A stretch of 64,000 bases of DNA from Liolophura sinensis (taxonomy: Eukaryota; Mollusca; Polyplacophora; Chitonida; Chitonidae): assembly GCF_032854445.1 (NCBI RefSeq), contig NC_088305.1:9429606-9493605 (forward strand), given 5' to 3'. Made by a program: the position numbers and the translations under genes. This document shows, in pieces, positions 23,357 through 35,450 of this stretch. The first letter of the stretch is position 1, and each line of letters opens with the position of its first letter. The notes below the pieces were generated by a model. It made no database searches, had not been told where the DNA came from, and was given only the letters and a program-made list of their open reading frames with translations.

Positions 23357-23608
23357 GGAGCCACCGTGGTCAAGTGCTTTGCCGGTTGGCGATGTGCAAA
23401 CATTCAGGAGCCACTCTACAATGCGGTCGCCGCGAGTTCAAGTCTAACTTTATATCTGCTCGTACTTGGGAACGCCCGTCAACAACCTGCGGATGATCGT
23501 GGGTTTTCCTGGGATTTGCCCGATTTTCTCCCATCATAGTGTTGGGCGCCGTCGTATAAGTAAAATATTCTTGAGTACGGCGTAAAACACCAGTCAAATA
23601 AATAAATG
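23357..23608 (+). mobile_element. SINE-A, nearly full length, aged
   Basis: Mutated head (GGAGCCACCGTGGTCAAGTG), B-box region GCGAGTTCAAGTCT, body with CCTGCGGATGATCGTGGG, intact core and AAATAAATAAATGG tail. The stem motif of the core is perfect here (CGCCGT near 23,551 with ACGGCG near 23,577). The minus-strand frames at 23,370-23,679 read through it. Confidence 0.92.
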
Positions 23609-25859
23609 GAACTTAAAATGGAGGAAGTAGTAGCGCCATAGATTTGTTCTTTTCTTAAATGATTATTCGTATGGTTCATTAATTATCAAACCGATGGGCA
23701 ATGGATTGACTAATTACTAGTTTGATGACATCACGAAAATCTGTACATGCCCAAAATAAAAAAGGGTTAATTTTTTTTTTCTGTCAAGGTTTATATTTAT
23801 TTAAACTCCAGTACAAGGGCTGCGATGGATAGGCTTCTACATTGGAACGCGTTGGAGCTTTTGTGTCTTTTTCAGCACTTCACTTGGGCACCGTCTACTT
23901 ACTGCTTCTGCTTGGTGTGAGTGATATTGCTTCCCTGAAATGGAAACCTCATCGCTGTTTATATACCATGGTTTATTCACAGAAACATTGAGTTCTTGAG
24001 CAACACGTTTTCTTATAAGATCGCGACTCTAGTGCTAATGCATCTATTTATATACAAACATCGCGCTATAAATTCGGAACGAATGCACTTGTTCGTTCTC
24101 GTTAGTGAGTTTGAACAATGTACCAGGGAAGCCAGTAGTTAAGTGGGTGTGTCGACTGGAATAAGTATAAATAATACTCCTGCCATTAAAAACGGAGGGA
24201 GGTGTAAAAACCAGTGAATTCCATTACTACCTCATAAACCATTTAGGTTTATGGCCTCGTGTCGTAAAATAGTCCTCTTGCATCTCCCGACATTTGTCAA
24301 TGCTCCAGTTCTTAATATTGGGGTTCCATAACTCCGTGATATTGCACGCATTGCAGCTCCTATTGAAAATGTATGACAGAATTGTAATTTACGGTGCATT
24401 TTGCTCAACGGTCCTCGGCGCTGTTGCCTTCAACAACCCATCTTTTATACTACGGATCCTAGTAACAGAAATACCCAAATCATAGTCCAGGCCGTCAACC
24501 GGTAAAACGGAAGACAGATATCTGAATGCAGAAGTAATAAACAATTTCAATGATGTCCGGACGACATTCGTGTAATAACTCTTGCGTAAAATTCAGTACG
24601 TGGTCCACATCACTTTAAGTTTATAACATTGAAAGGCTCATATTTGTATCATACAGAATATTATGTTGGAAAGGTATAAAACAAACTATCATGCTACCAA
24701 GGTATAAAAAGTATCTCTGTTACACTTTGATTGCAATTATCCATATAAAGAGAGTTTTGACATCAAAAACTGCAAATGCTCGTTTAGCCATAGATTGGGG
24801 TTAAGCTGAATTAGATAATATCATGAATAGCGCCACAGATCTAGCACAATATGATTGTAAATTGTAATTAAGAGCTGACTAAATAAAGACGATTCAGTTT
24901 AAAGCACGTAGAAGAATTTCGATTGGATTGTTTTTACTTTGTAGATTAAAATCGTCGGTATTGTATTTCTGTGTCTTGAAGCAAGCAATTCACCGAATTC
25001 ATGCTTAACGTGATAGAATTTTCCGGAAAACACTTGCAGTTCACTTTTTACAAAACTCCTTGTGAAAACTTGACACTGTTTCGCCGAATAAAAGGTGACA
25101 GTAAAATCTATGGAAGTATCCAAAATGAACTGTCGATCATTTACAGTCCTGAGATTCTCTGATTATTGTACCCAACATCGCTTACATCGAAGTATTTGCT
25201 GTTTGTTTGTTAAATAGACGAAACGTTCCACTCGACTTTGGAGGCAGGAAGTGTGAAACCCATAAACATATGAAGTAGAATAATTTACAGGGTACAGATT
25301 ATGTAGGTGTTTTCATCCATGCCGTAGATGTACAGATGTGGAAGATAATTAAAGGAAATGCGCCACAATTTTACTAAGTTAGCTATTTTTCGGTGCGGAT
25401 TGGACAAATTACTTCCCGATCATCCGATTCAAATTTGAATTTGAATTTGAAGTTAATTACTGAGCGTACAGCGTGATTTTTTTACTTGAACTCCTTTCAT
25501 AAGAAACGAGATGGTCATGTAAATCTGTAAGTCTATTCCGAATGCAATATTCTCGAGTATGACACCAATGAAATAAATGTATAAGTAAAGATTTAGGATT
25601 TACATTCAGGGAATGGCGAACGGGGTTTTGCTTGAGTACAAGATAAATTGTGGTGTTTGTTTTTTTAGTTAATTGTGTCAAAGTTTAGTATTTATGGGCC
25701 ATTGATGGCTAATGAATTGAGGTTACAAGTACTGCATTTTTTACATAGTTATGCATATGCTATGATACTACGGAATGACGGTATGTTTACTCGCTCTCTA
25801 TCAAACTCGGTGTAATTTTTACGGTATGTGTTGCTGTGTACGAGCTTCTGTGGTCCAGG
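23609..25859. other. Unassigned sequence, no gene seen
   Basis: No supported gene. A possible SINE-A tail remnant (CAATATTCTCGAGTATGACA) lies at 25,544-25,583. Frames at 24,899-25,123 and 25,457-25,681 on the minus strand lack support. Confidence 0.5.
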
Positions 25860-25869
25860 CATATAGTGG

Positions 25870-26460
25870 TTGTTATCTTTACAGCTGACGTTTGCCAAGT
25901 GGCCGTGTGTAAATATTACATGATAGTGCACTAACTGTCATCACTTAGCTAAGCTCTTAGCTCCGACATGTGTTTTACTCACTATCTTGTGAGAGCCCAG
26001 TTTGCAGGAGTATCTCTACACATCTCATCTCATGGTATAACTGTTGAGGATGTGAAAAATAACTCTGGAGATAAGGGCATTGATTACTTGATTAATTACC
26101 ATACTGTAAAAAGACCCTTAAAATACGTTGTGCTAAAGTACAACTACAGAAGATCAAGCTGACCTAAAGACGGCGTATAACCCAGAATATATATTTTATA
26201 CGTGACAATTTGGCTGATATTGTTCATCTGATATGTCACAAAAAAATCCTGTATTTAAAGATAATCTGGAAATATCGTTACATTATGGTATTATGCTACA
26301 TATTAATGTCTTACAGAATGGAGAATATTGCTGATTTTACGTTTAAATATATCTTACGGTTATTTTCGGATAATATGAAGTCAATGTTGAAAGCGTTTCA
26401 GAGATGAAAACAGGAAAAGTCAACAAGACTAATGTCAACACTTTTAAATATCGTGTATTT
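25870..26460 (+). repeat. D3 block a, copy 1
   Basis: Aligns with 30,280-30,860 and 38,730-39,180. Shared landmarks are TAAATATTACATGA, GTCATCACTTAGCTAA, CCCAGAATATATAT, TAATGTCTTACAG and the end GCGTTTCAGA followed by ACAGGAAAAGT. The 26,210-26,407 and 25,968-26,162 frames are not kept in the other copies. Confidence 0.85.
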
Positions 26461-26639
26461 TTTGTCCGAATCTTTCTACGCCTGTTAGACCCTATCACTT
26501 TTCTCTCTTACAGTGTAAGAAATATTATTGATTTAAAACTTCCTTTAAGGCACTTATAGGCCATACTGTCTTGTGTCGGCGACCGCATTAAATATGTACT
26601 TTACACGTACGATAATTTCACGAACCGATGAATAAAGGG

Positions 26640-26850
26640 AGAAATGGCCCATCACAGTCGGACTCTCATCGCACGTTTCCTACTTCCTGGGTTTTGGGAT
26701 GTTTCATAATGTGCGTTTGTCCATGTCTGTAAGAGTTCCCCGTCTGATTACCATAATATGAAGTACAGGTCGAAGTCGCCTTTGTTGGAAAAACAAATGG
26801 AGAGATATAAACCTTGGGACCTATACAGTTTTGTCTATGAAGGTACCGCG
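26640..26850 (+). repeat. D3 block b, copy 1
   Basis: Shares TACTTCCTGGGTTTTGG, GTGCGTTTG and GCCTTTGTTGGAAAAACAAATGG with 32,040-32,220, 33,670-33,840 and 39,700-39,830. Conserved in four copies, but no frame is kept open in all of them. Confidence 0.8.
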
Positions 26851-26855
26851 GCACG

Positions 26856-26946
26856 CTGGTTTTATATATTTATTTAGTTGATTAGTGTTTTTACGCCGTA
26901 CACAAGAATATTTCACTGAGCCACGGAGGCCCCCTCACTGGTTTTA
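26856..26946 (-). mobile_element. Mini SINE-A: tail joined directly to head, 9-bp TSD
   Basis: On the plus strand a reversed SINE-A tail and core (GTTTTTACGCCGTACACAAG, then AATATTTCACT) is joined directly to the reversed head (GAGCCACGGAGGCCCCCT). The whole body, about 190 bp, is missing. Flanking repeats CTGGTTTTA lie at 26,856-26,864 and 26,938-26,946. Either the body was lost before or during insertion (for example by template jumping), or a later internal deletion removed it exactly. Confidence 0.85.
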
Positions 26947-28763
26947 ACATAACGTTATGGTTTACATGGTTTACTGTGCAATAATTAATAGAGTAGGCCT
27001 ATATGTTGCAGAAAAGCACAACTGCATTTCGAAAATACAACTGATCAGAAAAGGAAGATAATTTCGTGTTGTTATTTCTTGACACATCCCACACAGGGAT
27101 ATATGCCAAAAATCGTAACCTCATCTTTGGATCTCGTAACCAATAGTTCTCTCGAGTTGAAAGGAGCACTTCATTAAGTGACTCAAAACAGTGTAACAGT
27201 TTAATAATATAACGATAACACTGGCTTGACTCCATTAGCGACGGGCCAACAACAGAATCAAATAACTACTTTAGATACTTTTGTGTGGCTGGATTTCTCG
27301 GTGGCATGTACATGTACTCAGTGAATCTGAGCTTACAATAAAATACGAATCATTTGTTTCACTGCTAATGAATTCAAAATTATGAACGCAATGGAAAATT
27401 AGAGTTTAAATAGATACTGTTATAAAAGTATCAATTGAAATGCAATGTAAATTGATAGGCCGTCATACGGTATGCTACCGGCTGCTCACAAAATGCCAAA
27501 GATCTCACGCGATTTCATCAGAACCTAAATACCGCTAGTTACTTAAAAACAAAGGTGGAGGAAAGGTAGAATTAGAAAGTAGTCGAGTCTCACAACAGCC
27601 AAGGCAGGAAAAGAACCCACAAGATTCAAAGAACACGTCACACAACGCCAACGCTGGTATCAGCATGAGAGTTATTTCTAGCGTTAATGTTAGCGGTAAA
27701 TCTTGTCGTTTTTTTTTTTTAAAGAACCCTTAAGTTTACCCATTTACAACACAGTTATAATTTGCCTAACGATAGCATAATACTGCAATGTGGGAATGTA
27801 ATGTGCATATAAAACTTTGATAATAAATTACAGTAAAAAATCTGTTCTAGCCTTACCAATTTAATTTTTTGTGGCTTAGCTCTCGCTAAGGCAGCTGTGT
27901 GAAGCGTTTGTTGATATGCTGTTCTCTACGGGTATTTCTCTACATCCACACCCACAATCTCTCCCTCTTAACTAGGGACGTTTTGATAAAATCATCCCAG
28001 CAGAATGAGGTGTGAAGCAACTATTAATCAAATCGAGGTAGCGAAGTGTATCCAAGGCTGTGAGCACGTGTACACTGAAAACTTAACACATCCGGGTAGA
28101 TGAAGTATTATATATCAGGAGTATGTAATTATCAGGAATTTGTGTTGCTGTGTACGAGCCCAGATTGTGGTAATAGATTGTGGTAAGTGAGTTCAAAGAA
28201 CAAGAGGGGCGTCCTTCTGCTGATGATTTTCAAACGTTTTGGTCGTTGGCATCAACCTCGCGCTATCTGACTATGGTCAACTTTGAAGAGACGTTTAACA
28301 TTGTTTCAAACCATCATCTTCACTGAGTGGGTGTAACCGCCTAAGAAGACAGTGAAAAGGTGTTTGTTTCACTTCATAGGTCATAGGAACAGCTCTAGGA
28401 GAGGATGGTATTCTTGTTGTTCCTGGGGATGGTGTTTTTATCGTGAATTGTTGATGGTGCATTGCATTTTTGAAATAACGCTTGCGTCGTTGTTTGTTAT
28501 AAAAGAAAACTAATGTCACAGCTCAAATATACCAGGGATGAAGGTGCAATGCCCATAGAGCCTAGCTACAAGTTCTGAACATAAATATATCTGTGCTGCG
28601 TTATTCAACGAGTGCAGAATTCCAGGAAATTACTTTACGTCACTGATTTAGTTGTGCACAAAAGCTACATCGCGCCGTGTTGTAGCTCACGTGTGGTAGT
28701 AGACGGGGAGAGGGAGGTGAACACACAGAACTGTTTAGGGCTATACAATATAACCTTCAGTCA

Positions 28764-29143
28764 CTTAATAACCACCGGACCCGACAGCACAGTTGGTAGA
28801 ACGTCCATTTCGGGGCGACAGATCCAGGGTTAATTCTGGGTCGAGCCACACCTAAGACCTTAAAAGACGAAGTTGTAACTTCCTCGCTTGGCCTTCAGCA
28901 AGAAGGGGAGAGTGCAATGACTGGTTGACCCGTATCACTAGAATGGCTCGGGCATGGCGGCTGACTTGTCTTCGGTAAGGGGTCTCAGTGAAGAAGCACT
29001 AGATAAATGAGCGGTGGAAGTCCGTCCTGCAACAAGGAGGCACATTGCATGCTTTCTAAGTTTTCCTTCATCGTCATACGACTGAAAAATTGTTAAGTAC
29101 GACGTTAAACCCCAAGCACTAACTCACTCACTCCCTTAATAAA
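28764..29143 (+). mobile_element. SINE-B, near full length, in D3 unit 1
   Basis: Element about 28,779-29,133. The head starts CCCGACAGCACAGTTGGTAG, with a mutated anticodon arm, then B-box-like GGGTTAATTC. The body has AAAAGACGAAGTTGTAACTT and the core CATACGACTGAAAAATTGTT. The tail is ACTCACTCACTC. Likely target repeats CTTAATAA lie at 28,764-28,771 and 29,135-29,142. Confidence 0.9.
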
Positions 29144-29645
29144 CGTGAATTTACGGTGTTGAGGTTTATTATTACTGGGTGAAAAGAAATAACAAAATAT
29201 CCCACAGAATGTTACATTTTCCTTTTCCTTTCAATTCACCACAATATTTCTGAGGATCTGGTTTGCTCAAATATGATGTGTCCCAGAAATATATAAACCC
29301 TTCTTCAAAGCGTCACAATATCGAGCAACAGAGATAATAAGTCCAAGGGGAGACGAGAGCGTGATAACTAACACCGCTCTGTCACCAAACCCAGCGCATC
29401 ACAATACTGCTGATGTGTTTTTCCTGTGTGAGAAGATCCACATGCCCGGGAGCCCTTTTAGCAATAAATTTTCTTAGATTGCGTTTCATTCGGACATCAG
29501 TGCGCCCCTGTAGAGCTTGACATGACGTAGAGTCTGTATTGCTTGTCATTCCACAGACAGCTTCCACAGTTCACAGATTCAGTGACTTTTCCGTCCATCG
29601 ATTCCGTATACCTTGACGCAAAAATTAAAATGCCAACATTTAAAA

Positions 29646-29800
29646 GTGATTATTTATTTATTTATTTATTTGACTGGTGTTTTACGCCGTACTCAAGAAT
29701 ATTTCACATTTATCGACCGCGGCCAGTATTATGGTGGGAGGAAACCGGACTGAGCCCGGGGGAAACCCACGACTATCCGGAGGTTGCTGGCAGACCTTTA
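29646..29800 (-). mobile_element. SINE-A, 5'-truncated, minus strand
   Basis: (TTTA)n tail at 29,650-29,670, then GACTGGTGTTTTACGCCGTA, the core, and the body to GTTGCTGGCAGACC, where it stops. A second, shorter SINE-A-like fragment follows at 29,870-29,970. Confidence 0.92.
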
Positions 29801-29869
29801 AGTGTTTTAAATGATACGGTTTGTTAAGTGCCCGCGTCTTAAATAGCTGCGCCGGTAATGCATTCATTT

Positions 29870-29970
29870 GTTTGTTTGATAAAAATTTTACACCCTACTC
29901 AAGAATATTTCACTTGAGATATTTCACTTGAGATCAGTGAAGAGATCGGGAGAAACCCACAACCATGGTT
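29870..29970 (-). mobile_element. SINE-A fragment with duplicated core piece
   Basis: AAAATTTTACACCCTACTCA then AGAATATTTCACTTGAGATA. The ATATTTCACTTGAGAT piece is tandemly repeated, then GAGAAACCCACAACCATGG from the body. Degraded. Confidence 0.7.
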
Positions 29971-30279
29971 GTTACAGGACCTTGTCACGTACCACCGGCG
30001 AGACACCGTGAATCGGGTGAGTGATAGGCTTCAATAATTGGTCTTGTAGTTATTAACCTTGAAACTTCAGTTTGATTTACGGCTGGTATTTGAATGTCTG
30101 TTGGATGCCTAGACCTTGGGTCATTGTGCCGCTCTAGTAGTGCTCTCTTGGGGGTTGTATCAATGCTAAATTACAAGGCTTTTGTGACAATTAATTTAAT
30201 TATGCAATTATAGGCATCTGATCAGTCAAAAGCTGGATCATGTGATTCAATTTTTTATTTTTAAAATTGCGCTTTGATG

Positions 30280-30860
30280 TTTGCCAAAGTGACCGTGTGT
30301 AAATATTACATAAGAATGCAATAACTGTCATCACTTAGCTAAACTTAGTTCTGACTTTTGTTTTACTTCCTACCTTCTGATAACCTAGTTCGCGCGAGAT
30401 TTTTAAACATCGATAACATAACAGGGTATGCTGTCGAATGTAACCCTAGACGTATGGAATATGTTTATTTCAGAAATGATCATACCTGCATGGCTAGATC
30501 CTGGCGATATGTTGCGCAAAGGTACATTTACCAAAACAAGCTGACATACAGGCACTGATTCACCCAGAATATATATAAATGATGTGAACATTTGGCAAAT
30601 AACATTTATCTCATATGTCAAAAATTTACTGTATTTACAAGATAAACAAACTGTGCCAATGTCGCCACATTATCGTATAACGTTCGGCATTAATGTCTTA
30701 CAGGAAGGAAGATATTGCTGATTTATGTGTTTAAATATGTTGTTACGGTTATTTTAGCATCATATAAAGTGATCGTTGGACGCGTTTCAGAACTGCAGAC
30801 AGGAAAAGTTTAGATGTGGTATAACACTGACTTAAATGTTATTGTAAGGCATTTATTGGT
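30280..30860 (+). repeat. D3 block a, copy 2
   Basis: GTGTAAATATTACATAAG, GTCATCACTTAGCTAA, GGGTATGCTGTCGAATGT, CACCCAGAATATATATAA, GTGATCGTTGGACGCGTTTC. It matches 25,870-26,460 and 38,730-39,180; the GTATGCTGTCGAAT piece is shared with 38,912-38,930. Confidence 0.85.
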
Positions 30861-31949
30861 TGAGCGTGATATGCCACTGATGTCATTAAATATGCATGTA
30901 CATTTCGTTTTGAATAAAACGAGAAATATTGCAAGTTCCGTCATCAGGCACTTTGCTAAAAACTCTCTTAAATAATGTTTTTCTATAGCTTGCAAGCAAC
31001 AAAGTTATATCGTATAGTAAAAACATAAGATAATAGGTAAAATGGTTCAATGAAAATGGCTGCTTTGTCACAATAGTTTATACACATCACCATGGTACCG
31101 CCTACACGGTAGCCCTATTCTATAGTCTATTTTTTAGCGAGTCGTCTATATTCGGCTGTGTAAAATTAGTCATACTCGCTACCAAAATTGCCTTCAGTCA
31201 GTGACACGTAACAATACAAGCTCTAGACATGTGTATTCTGGAAGTGTATTATTGCAAGAAAATGACGTTAGAACACTGTTTCTAATTCATAATGTTAAAG
31301 TCAATAAGCTTGGTTTCGACGGCAGGAACCCATTACCTCGGGTGACGCCATAATTATTTTTAAAAAAAACCGTGACACGCTGGATATCTCGCGGAGTTCA
31401 ACGTGTTTTGGCGGAGGACGACAACAGTTACCAAACCTACTATCGACCCTCTTACTGACACTGTCCATATTTGAAATTGTTTACACGTTTTAGTATGATA
31501 TAACCTTAATAAATGAATTATATTTTATCTCTTGTAGTATGTGATCTCACAGCAATATGGATTTAGTGATGGACGTTAGGAAATTATAGCCACGGAGTCT
31601 ATTCGCCAAGACAGTGTATGCTGTGTTACTGCATGGTATTTGTCTAACCACAGACATTGTAAAACAAGTTACACTCAATGCCCATTGTCCAGCATGCAAC
31701 TTGCTTTTGAATGATTATGACGTCACCCGAAACAATGAGTTCTTGGTGTCGAAACCAAGTTTATGAAGTACTCTAACTGCATTTTTCTTTACAATAATAC
31801 AGACTTTCAACATGTCAATGTGTAAAGCTTAGGTTGTTACGTATCACTGGCTAAAGGCAATTTTGGCGGCGAATATGACAGATTTTACAGACAGCCGAAT
31901 ATACGCGACTCTTTAAAAGAAACAGACTATAGTCGGATTTGTACCTCTC

Positions 31950-32290
31950 GTCATGCAGGTGGGCTTCATCCGTCTAAAGCCCTTGGGATTGCTCACAGAC
32001 ACTCACTTGTTTCCAGTCAGATTGTATCCCATAACTCTCGCCCCGGTTAACCAATGGCCCAGCACAGCCCGACTGTTACCGTATGTTCCCTACTTCCTGG
32101 GTTTTGGCATGTTTTGTACGGAGCGTTTGCTCTTGTTTATTAGAGACCCACATCTGATTGGCGCCGAGTAAAACACACGTGGAAACCGCCTTTGTTAGGA
32201 AAACAAATGAACAATGATAACATGAAGTACCTATATAATATTAACTATCAAGACGCTGTATACAGACGCCTGTAAATAAATGAATGAGTG
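31950..32290 (+). repeat. D3 block b, copy 2
   Basis: GCAGGTGGGCTTCATCCGTC, GTTTCCAGTCAGATTGTATC, CCTACTTCCTGGGTTTTGGC, and near its end CTATATAATATTAACTATCA. All are repeated with changes at 33,615-33,900 and 39,610-39,960. The 72-codon frame at 31,953-32,171 is not kept open in the other copies. Confidence 0.8.
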
Positions 32291-32350
32291 TGGCTTAACA
32301 CCACATCGGCAATATTTCAGTCATATACACTGAAGTGGTGACAGACTCGT
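32281..32350 (-). repeat. Repeat C: third SINE-like 3' core
   Basis: On the minus strand the sequence contains CACCAC, then TATATGACTGAAATATTG, then GTGGTG, TTAAGCCACACTCATTCA. It resembles the 3' ends of SINE-A and SINE-B in layout. A mutated paralogue at 33,898-33,965 sits in the same place in the internal duplicate, so it predates that duplication. No head or body can be identified. Confidence 0.55.
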
Positions 32351-32759
32351 TTGAATATGATATGATATATTAAAAATGCGGGAATATTGTACTTCGCATT
32401 AGTTGATATTTCTCAAGATTACAATTGTATATTTGTGAATAAAAAGACGAATACACTTATGATAATCTCTTTACGATGTACCCTGACAATTGTCAGAATA
32501 TACAAACGCGGTGCGGGCGTGTCATTATAATACATCTCAAAATTTGGACGGATATTGTTTGTCAATTTGCACAGCTATACCCATAATACGGGTTCCTTCC
32601 TCAGACATCTCTGTGTTAGTGGTGAAATATTTATCTCCTTCTACGATATTGAAAAATAGCCGTGGCTTATGTTCATAGTAAATTTCTTCATTCTTTGCCA
32701 AAAAAAAAATAGCCGTGGCTTATATTTTTTTTAGAAAAGTTCCTAATTCTTTGTAAATA

Positions 32760-33190
32760 TATACATGCACGTGTATGGTGTTCGAAATGGTACGGATGAC
32801 AAGAAAGTGTTTCAAAATTACACATTCACTTTCACAGTGTAAGATGCACAATGTATTCTGTAGTGTAGTGTAAGTTTTCTAACAACATTGTACCAGACTA
32901 TATTTATAATCACAATCCCAGAATTAAGTGACAGACGTAATAAATATCCTTAGTTCTATGTCCAGTGATGTTAGACTGATATGAATGACTTTCTGTGTGA
33001 TACTTCTGATATGGGAGGTAGTATTGTAATCTACTGTCTGTACATAGGAACGCCTGAGCGTGGTTGCCAGATTCTGATGGTAGAAACACAGCTGGACACT
33101 TTTGTTCGCCTCGTTTAGCACACATGCGGTGCAGGGAGACTGTTTTAAGTCATTGATCAGTTAGGTCTACATTGTTTATTTGAAAACAAG
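32760..33190 (+). repeat. D3 block c, copy 1
   Basis: Aligns with 35,060-35,450 and 40,720-41,075. Shared parts are TAAGATGCACAATGTATTCT, an ACAACATTGTACCAG motif, GATATGAATGAC and AACACAGCTGGAC. It contains an ATG frame of 45 codons (32,981-33,118). Confidence 0.85.
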
Positions 33191-33269
33191 AAGCATTAAA
33201 TTTCTTATCTAACCAAATAATAGTGAGACTGGAAAGGAAATAATTTGTGTTTTAAAAACATGGAAAACA

Positions 33270-35450
33270 TAAAAACTATCTTAAAATAATGTAAACTGAT
33301 CGTTGGACGCATTTCAGAATTGAAAACAGGAAAAAAAAAAACTGTTATGACATTAAATATACATGTACACTCCACGCACGCTTCCAGAAGTTACGTTTTC
33401 AGGCATTCTGCTAAAAGCTCTCCAAATTATATTAGTCTATAACGTTAAACCAACAAATCCCACATGACCATTATCTCGTACAAATCTTGAAAACATAAAA
33501 TAATATGTAAAAGGGTTTAGTGTAAATCGCTCCTTTGCCAAAATAGCCTGTTCGCAGTACCATGCCATCGGTCTTCATGGAAGCCCTATTTTAGTCTCCT
33601 CGGTAACTCTCGTTAGGCAGGTGGGCTTCACGCGTGAAAAGCCCTTGGGCTCGCGTCTCATAACTCTCGCCACAGATAATCATTGACCCGACTGTTATCC
33701 TGCGATTTCCTCTTCCTGGGTTTTGGAATGTTTTGTACAGTGCGTTTGCTCATTTCTAAAATAGATCGCCGTCTGTTTGCCGTAGAGTAAAGGACTCGTG
33801 GAAACAGTCTTGTTGGGGAAACCAATGGACAGTGATATGCCTTGATACCTATTTAATATTAACTATCAAGACACTGTATATAGACGCCTTTGAATTAATG
33901 AATGGTTGTGGCTTAACGCCACATCGACAATAGTTCAGCTATACTGTTGCGACAAACTCGTTTGTCTATGATGTAATATTGACAAGGTTTAACACGCAGA
34001 ACTTGAAAGAGAACACATAGCTGAAGAGGGTATTCGGGTAGTTGAAATTTCTTTATAACTGTGTTGATATGAACAAAAAGACGAATCCACTTATAATACC
34101 TGTTTCCGATGTGCAATAGTAATTGTCAGAATATACAAACCCCACGCGAGCTTGTCGTTATGGTATATTTCAAAAGGACTTGGGATGGTAAGGCGAAGAA
34201 TCGGTCCCAGTGCAAGAAACTGTGTACACCAAGAAGCGAAGATGACTATAGCTGTGAGTGACAGCTTCTGACACACTCATGAGGCTACTTCTTTCTTTAG
34301 TTCTGTTTCATTCTTCATTTTATCCTGTTATGTGGCAAGCTTACGACTTATAAAGTTTCAAACATACACTGAAGCAAAATATAGGTCATAAAATAGAAAA
34401 TGGTAGACTGCTCCAGCCACACTGAAATATCTTTCCTTGTATCAGACACTGCAAAGTGGGGAAAATCACTTCACCACAAATGTAACTTTCTGAAAAAATA
34501 TTGAGCACGCAATGCACCAAACAATTAAAAACATATATAACAAATGATCAGCTTTATACTCCCGCTACGCATAACATGTTAATGTTAATGATAGCTAGAG
34601 GACCACATGTGCTCTCAACCACTGACTCGAACTGTTTTTTCGAAATGCAGCCTGTTTTCCATTGTGACTTTGTTAGTTTAAGGTACAGTGTAGGATGCCT
34701 GACAGATTATGGCCGAAATACGAATCTTAAACTTTCCAAAATATGACAAGACTGATCATATTACAACTTAGTTCAAACGTTAACCAGAAAGAAACTGACA
34801 GCAGGTAGAAATGTTCACATGAAAGTTTCACTAGAAATATTTTTCTGGTTAACGTGATCTTCACCATGTAAATTAAACATACAGTGCCTCATTTGATAGA
34901 AAAAATGGCATTTTTGATCAAGAGTGCATTTTTGGTGGGTTATTCCAAAGCAACTATCTCTTTTATGACCATATAAATTTTATGGGTGATTGGACCAAGT
35001 TTTATACTTCTGATTTGAAAATTTACAGAACTGTGCTGTGATTTTGAAATGTGCACTTTCTTATCGTACCTCTATTTCAATGCCATACATTTTATTTCAC
35101 AGCGTAAGATGAACTGTGTATTTTGTAGTGAAATTCTCAACACCATCGTACCAGCCTGTATTAGCATTACAGTCCAAGGATTAAGTGCCAGACGTACTAA
35201 ATATCGTTTGTGTTATGTCGAGTGACGTTAGACCGATATGAATGACTTTGTGTGTGATATGTCTGGTATGGCATGCAGAACTGTAATCTGCTGTCTGTAC
35301 TTAGGAATGCCTGAGCTTGGTTGTCAGATTCCGATAGAACTAGACGAAACACAGCTGGGGTTACTCTTGTTCACCTCGTTTTGCACACATGCGATGCATG
35401 GAGACTGCATTAAGTCATCGATCAGTTAGGCCTGCATTGTTAAGTAGGAA
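33270..35450 (+). repeat. Internal duplication in D3 unit 2, second copy
   Basis: Second copy of 30,750-33,190. It carries its own block b' (33,615-33,900), the ATTGTCAGAATATACAAAC motif (34,122) and block c' (35,060-35,450). A stretch of about 700 bp between 34,300 and 35,040 has no counterpart in the first copy. Confidence 0.85.
35060..35450 (+). repeat. D3 block c', copy 2
   Basis: Paralogue of 32,760-33,190. It carries the longest version of the shared frame: 63 codons at 35,238-35,429, starting MNDFVCDMSG. The frame has four to five cysteines, no signal peptide that I can make out, and a stop codon shortly upstream in frame. Confidence 0.85.

Larger units (their letters stand above)
25860..29620 (+). 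repeat. D3 unit 1 (blocks a, b, d, e)
   Basis: The first of three ordered paralogous units. Block a, 25,870-26,460, contains AAATATTACATGATAGTGCA and GTCATCACTTAGCTAA. Block b, 26,640-26,850, contains CTACTTCCTGGGTTTTGG. Block d, 27,955-28,560, contains CTCTCCCTCTTAACTAGG and ACATCCGGGTAGATGAAG. Block e, 28,580-29,620, contains TTGTGCACAAAAGC and CACAATACTGCTG. Block c, present in units 2 and 3, is missing. The unit hosts a SINE-B inside block e and a mini SINE-A after block b. No continuous coding frame is shared with the other units. Confidence 0.85.
30750..33190 (+). repeat. Internal duplication in D3 unit 2, first copy
   Basis: Pairs with 33,270-35,450. Anchors are AGTGATCGTTGGACGCGTTT (30,766) with 33,296; CAGGTGGGCTTCATCCGT (31,958) with 33,618; TACTTCCTGGGTTTTGG (32,090) with 33,711; ATTGTCAGAATATACAAACG (32,488) with 34,122; and GATATGAATGAC (32,978) with 35,235. 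Confidence 0.85.
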
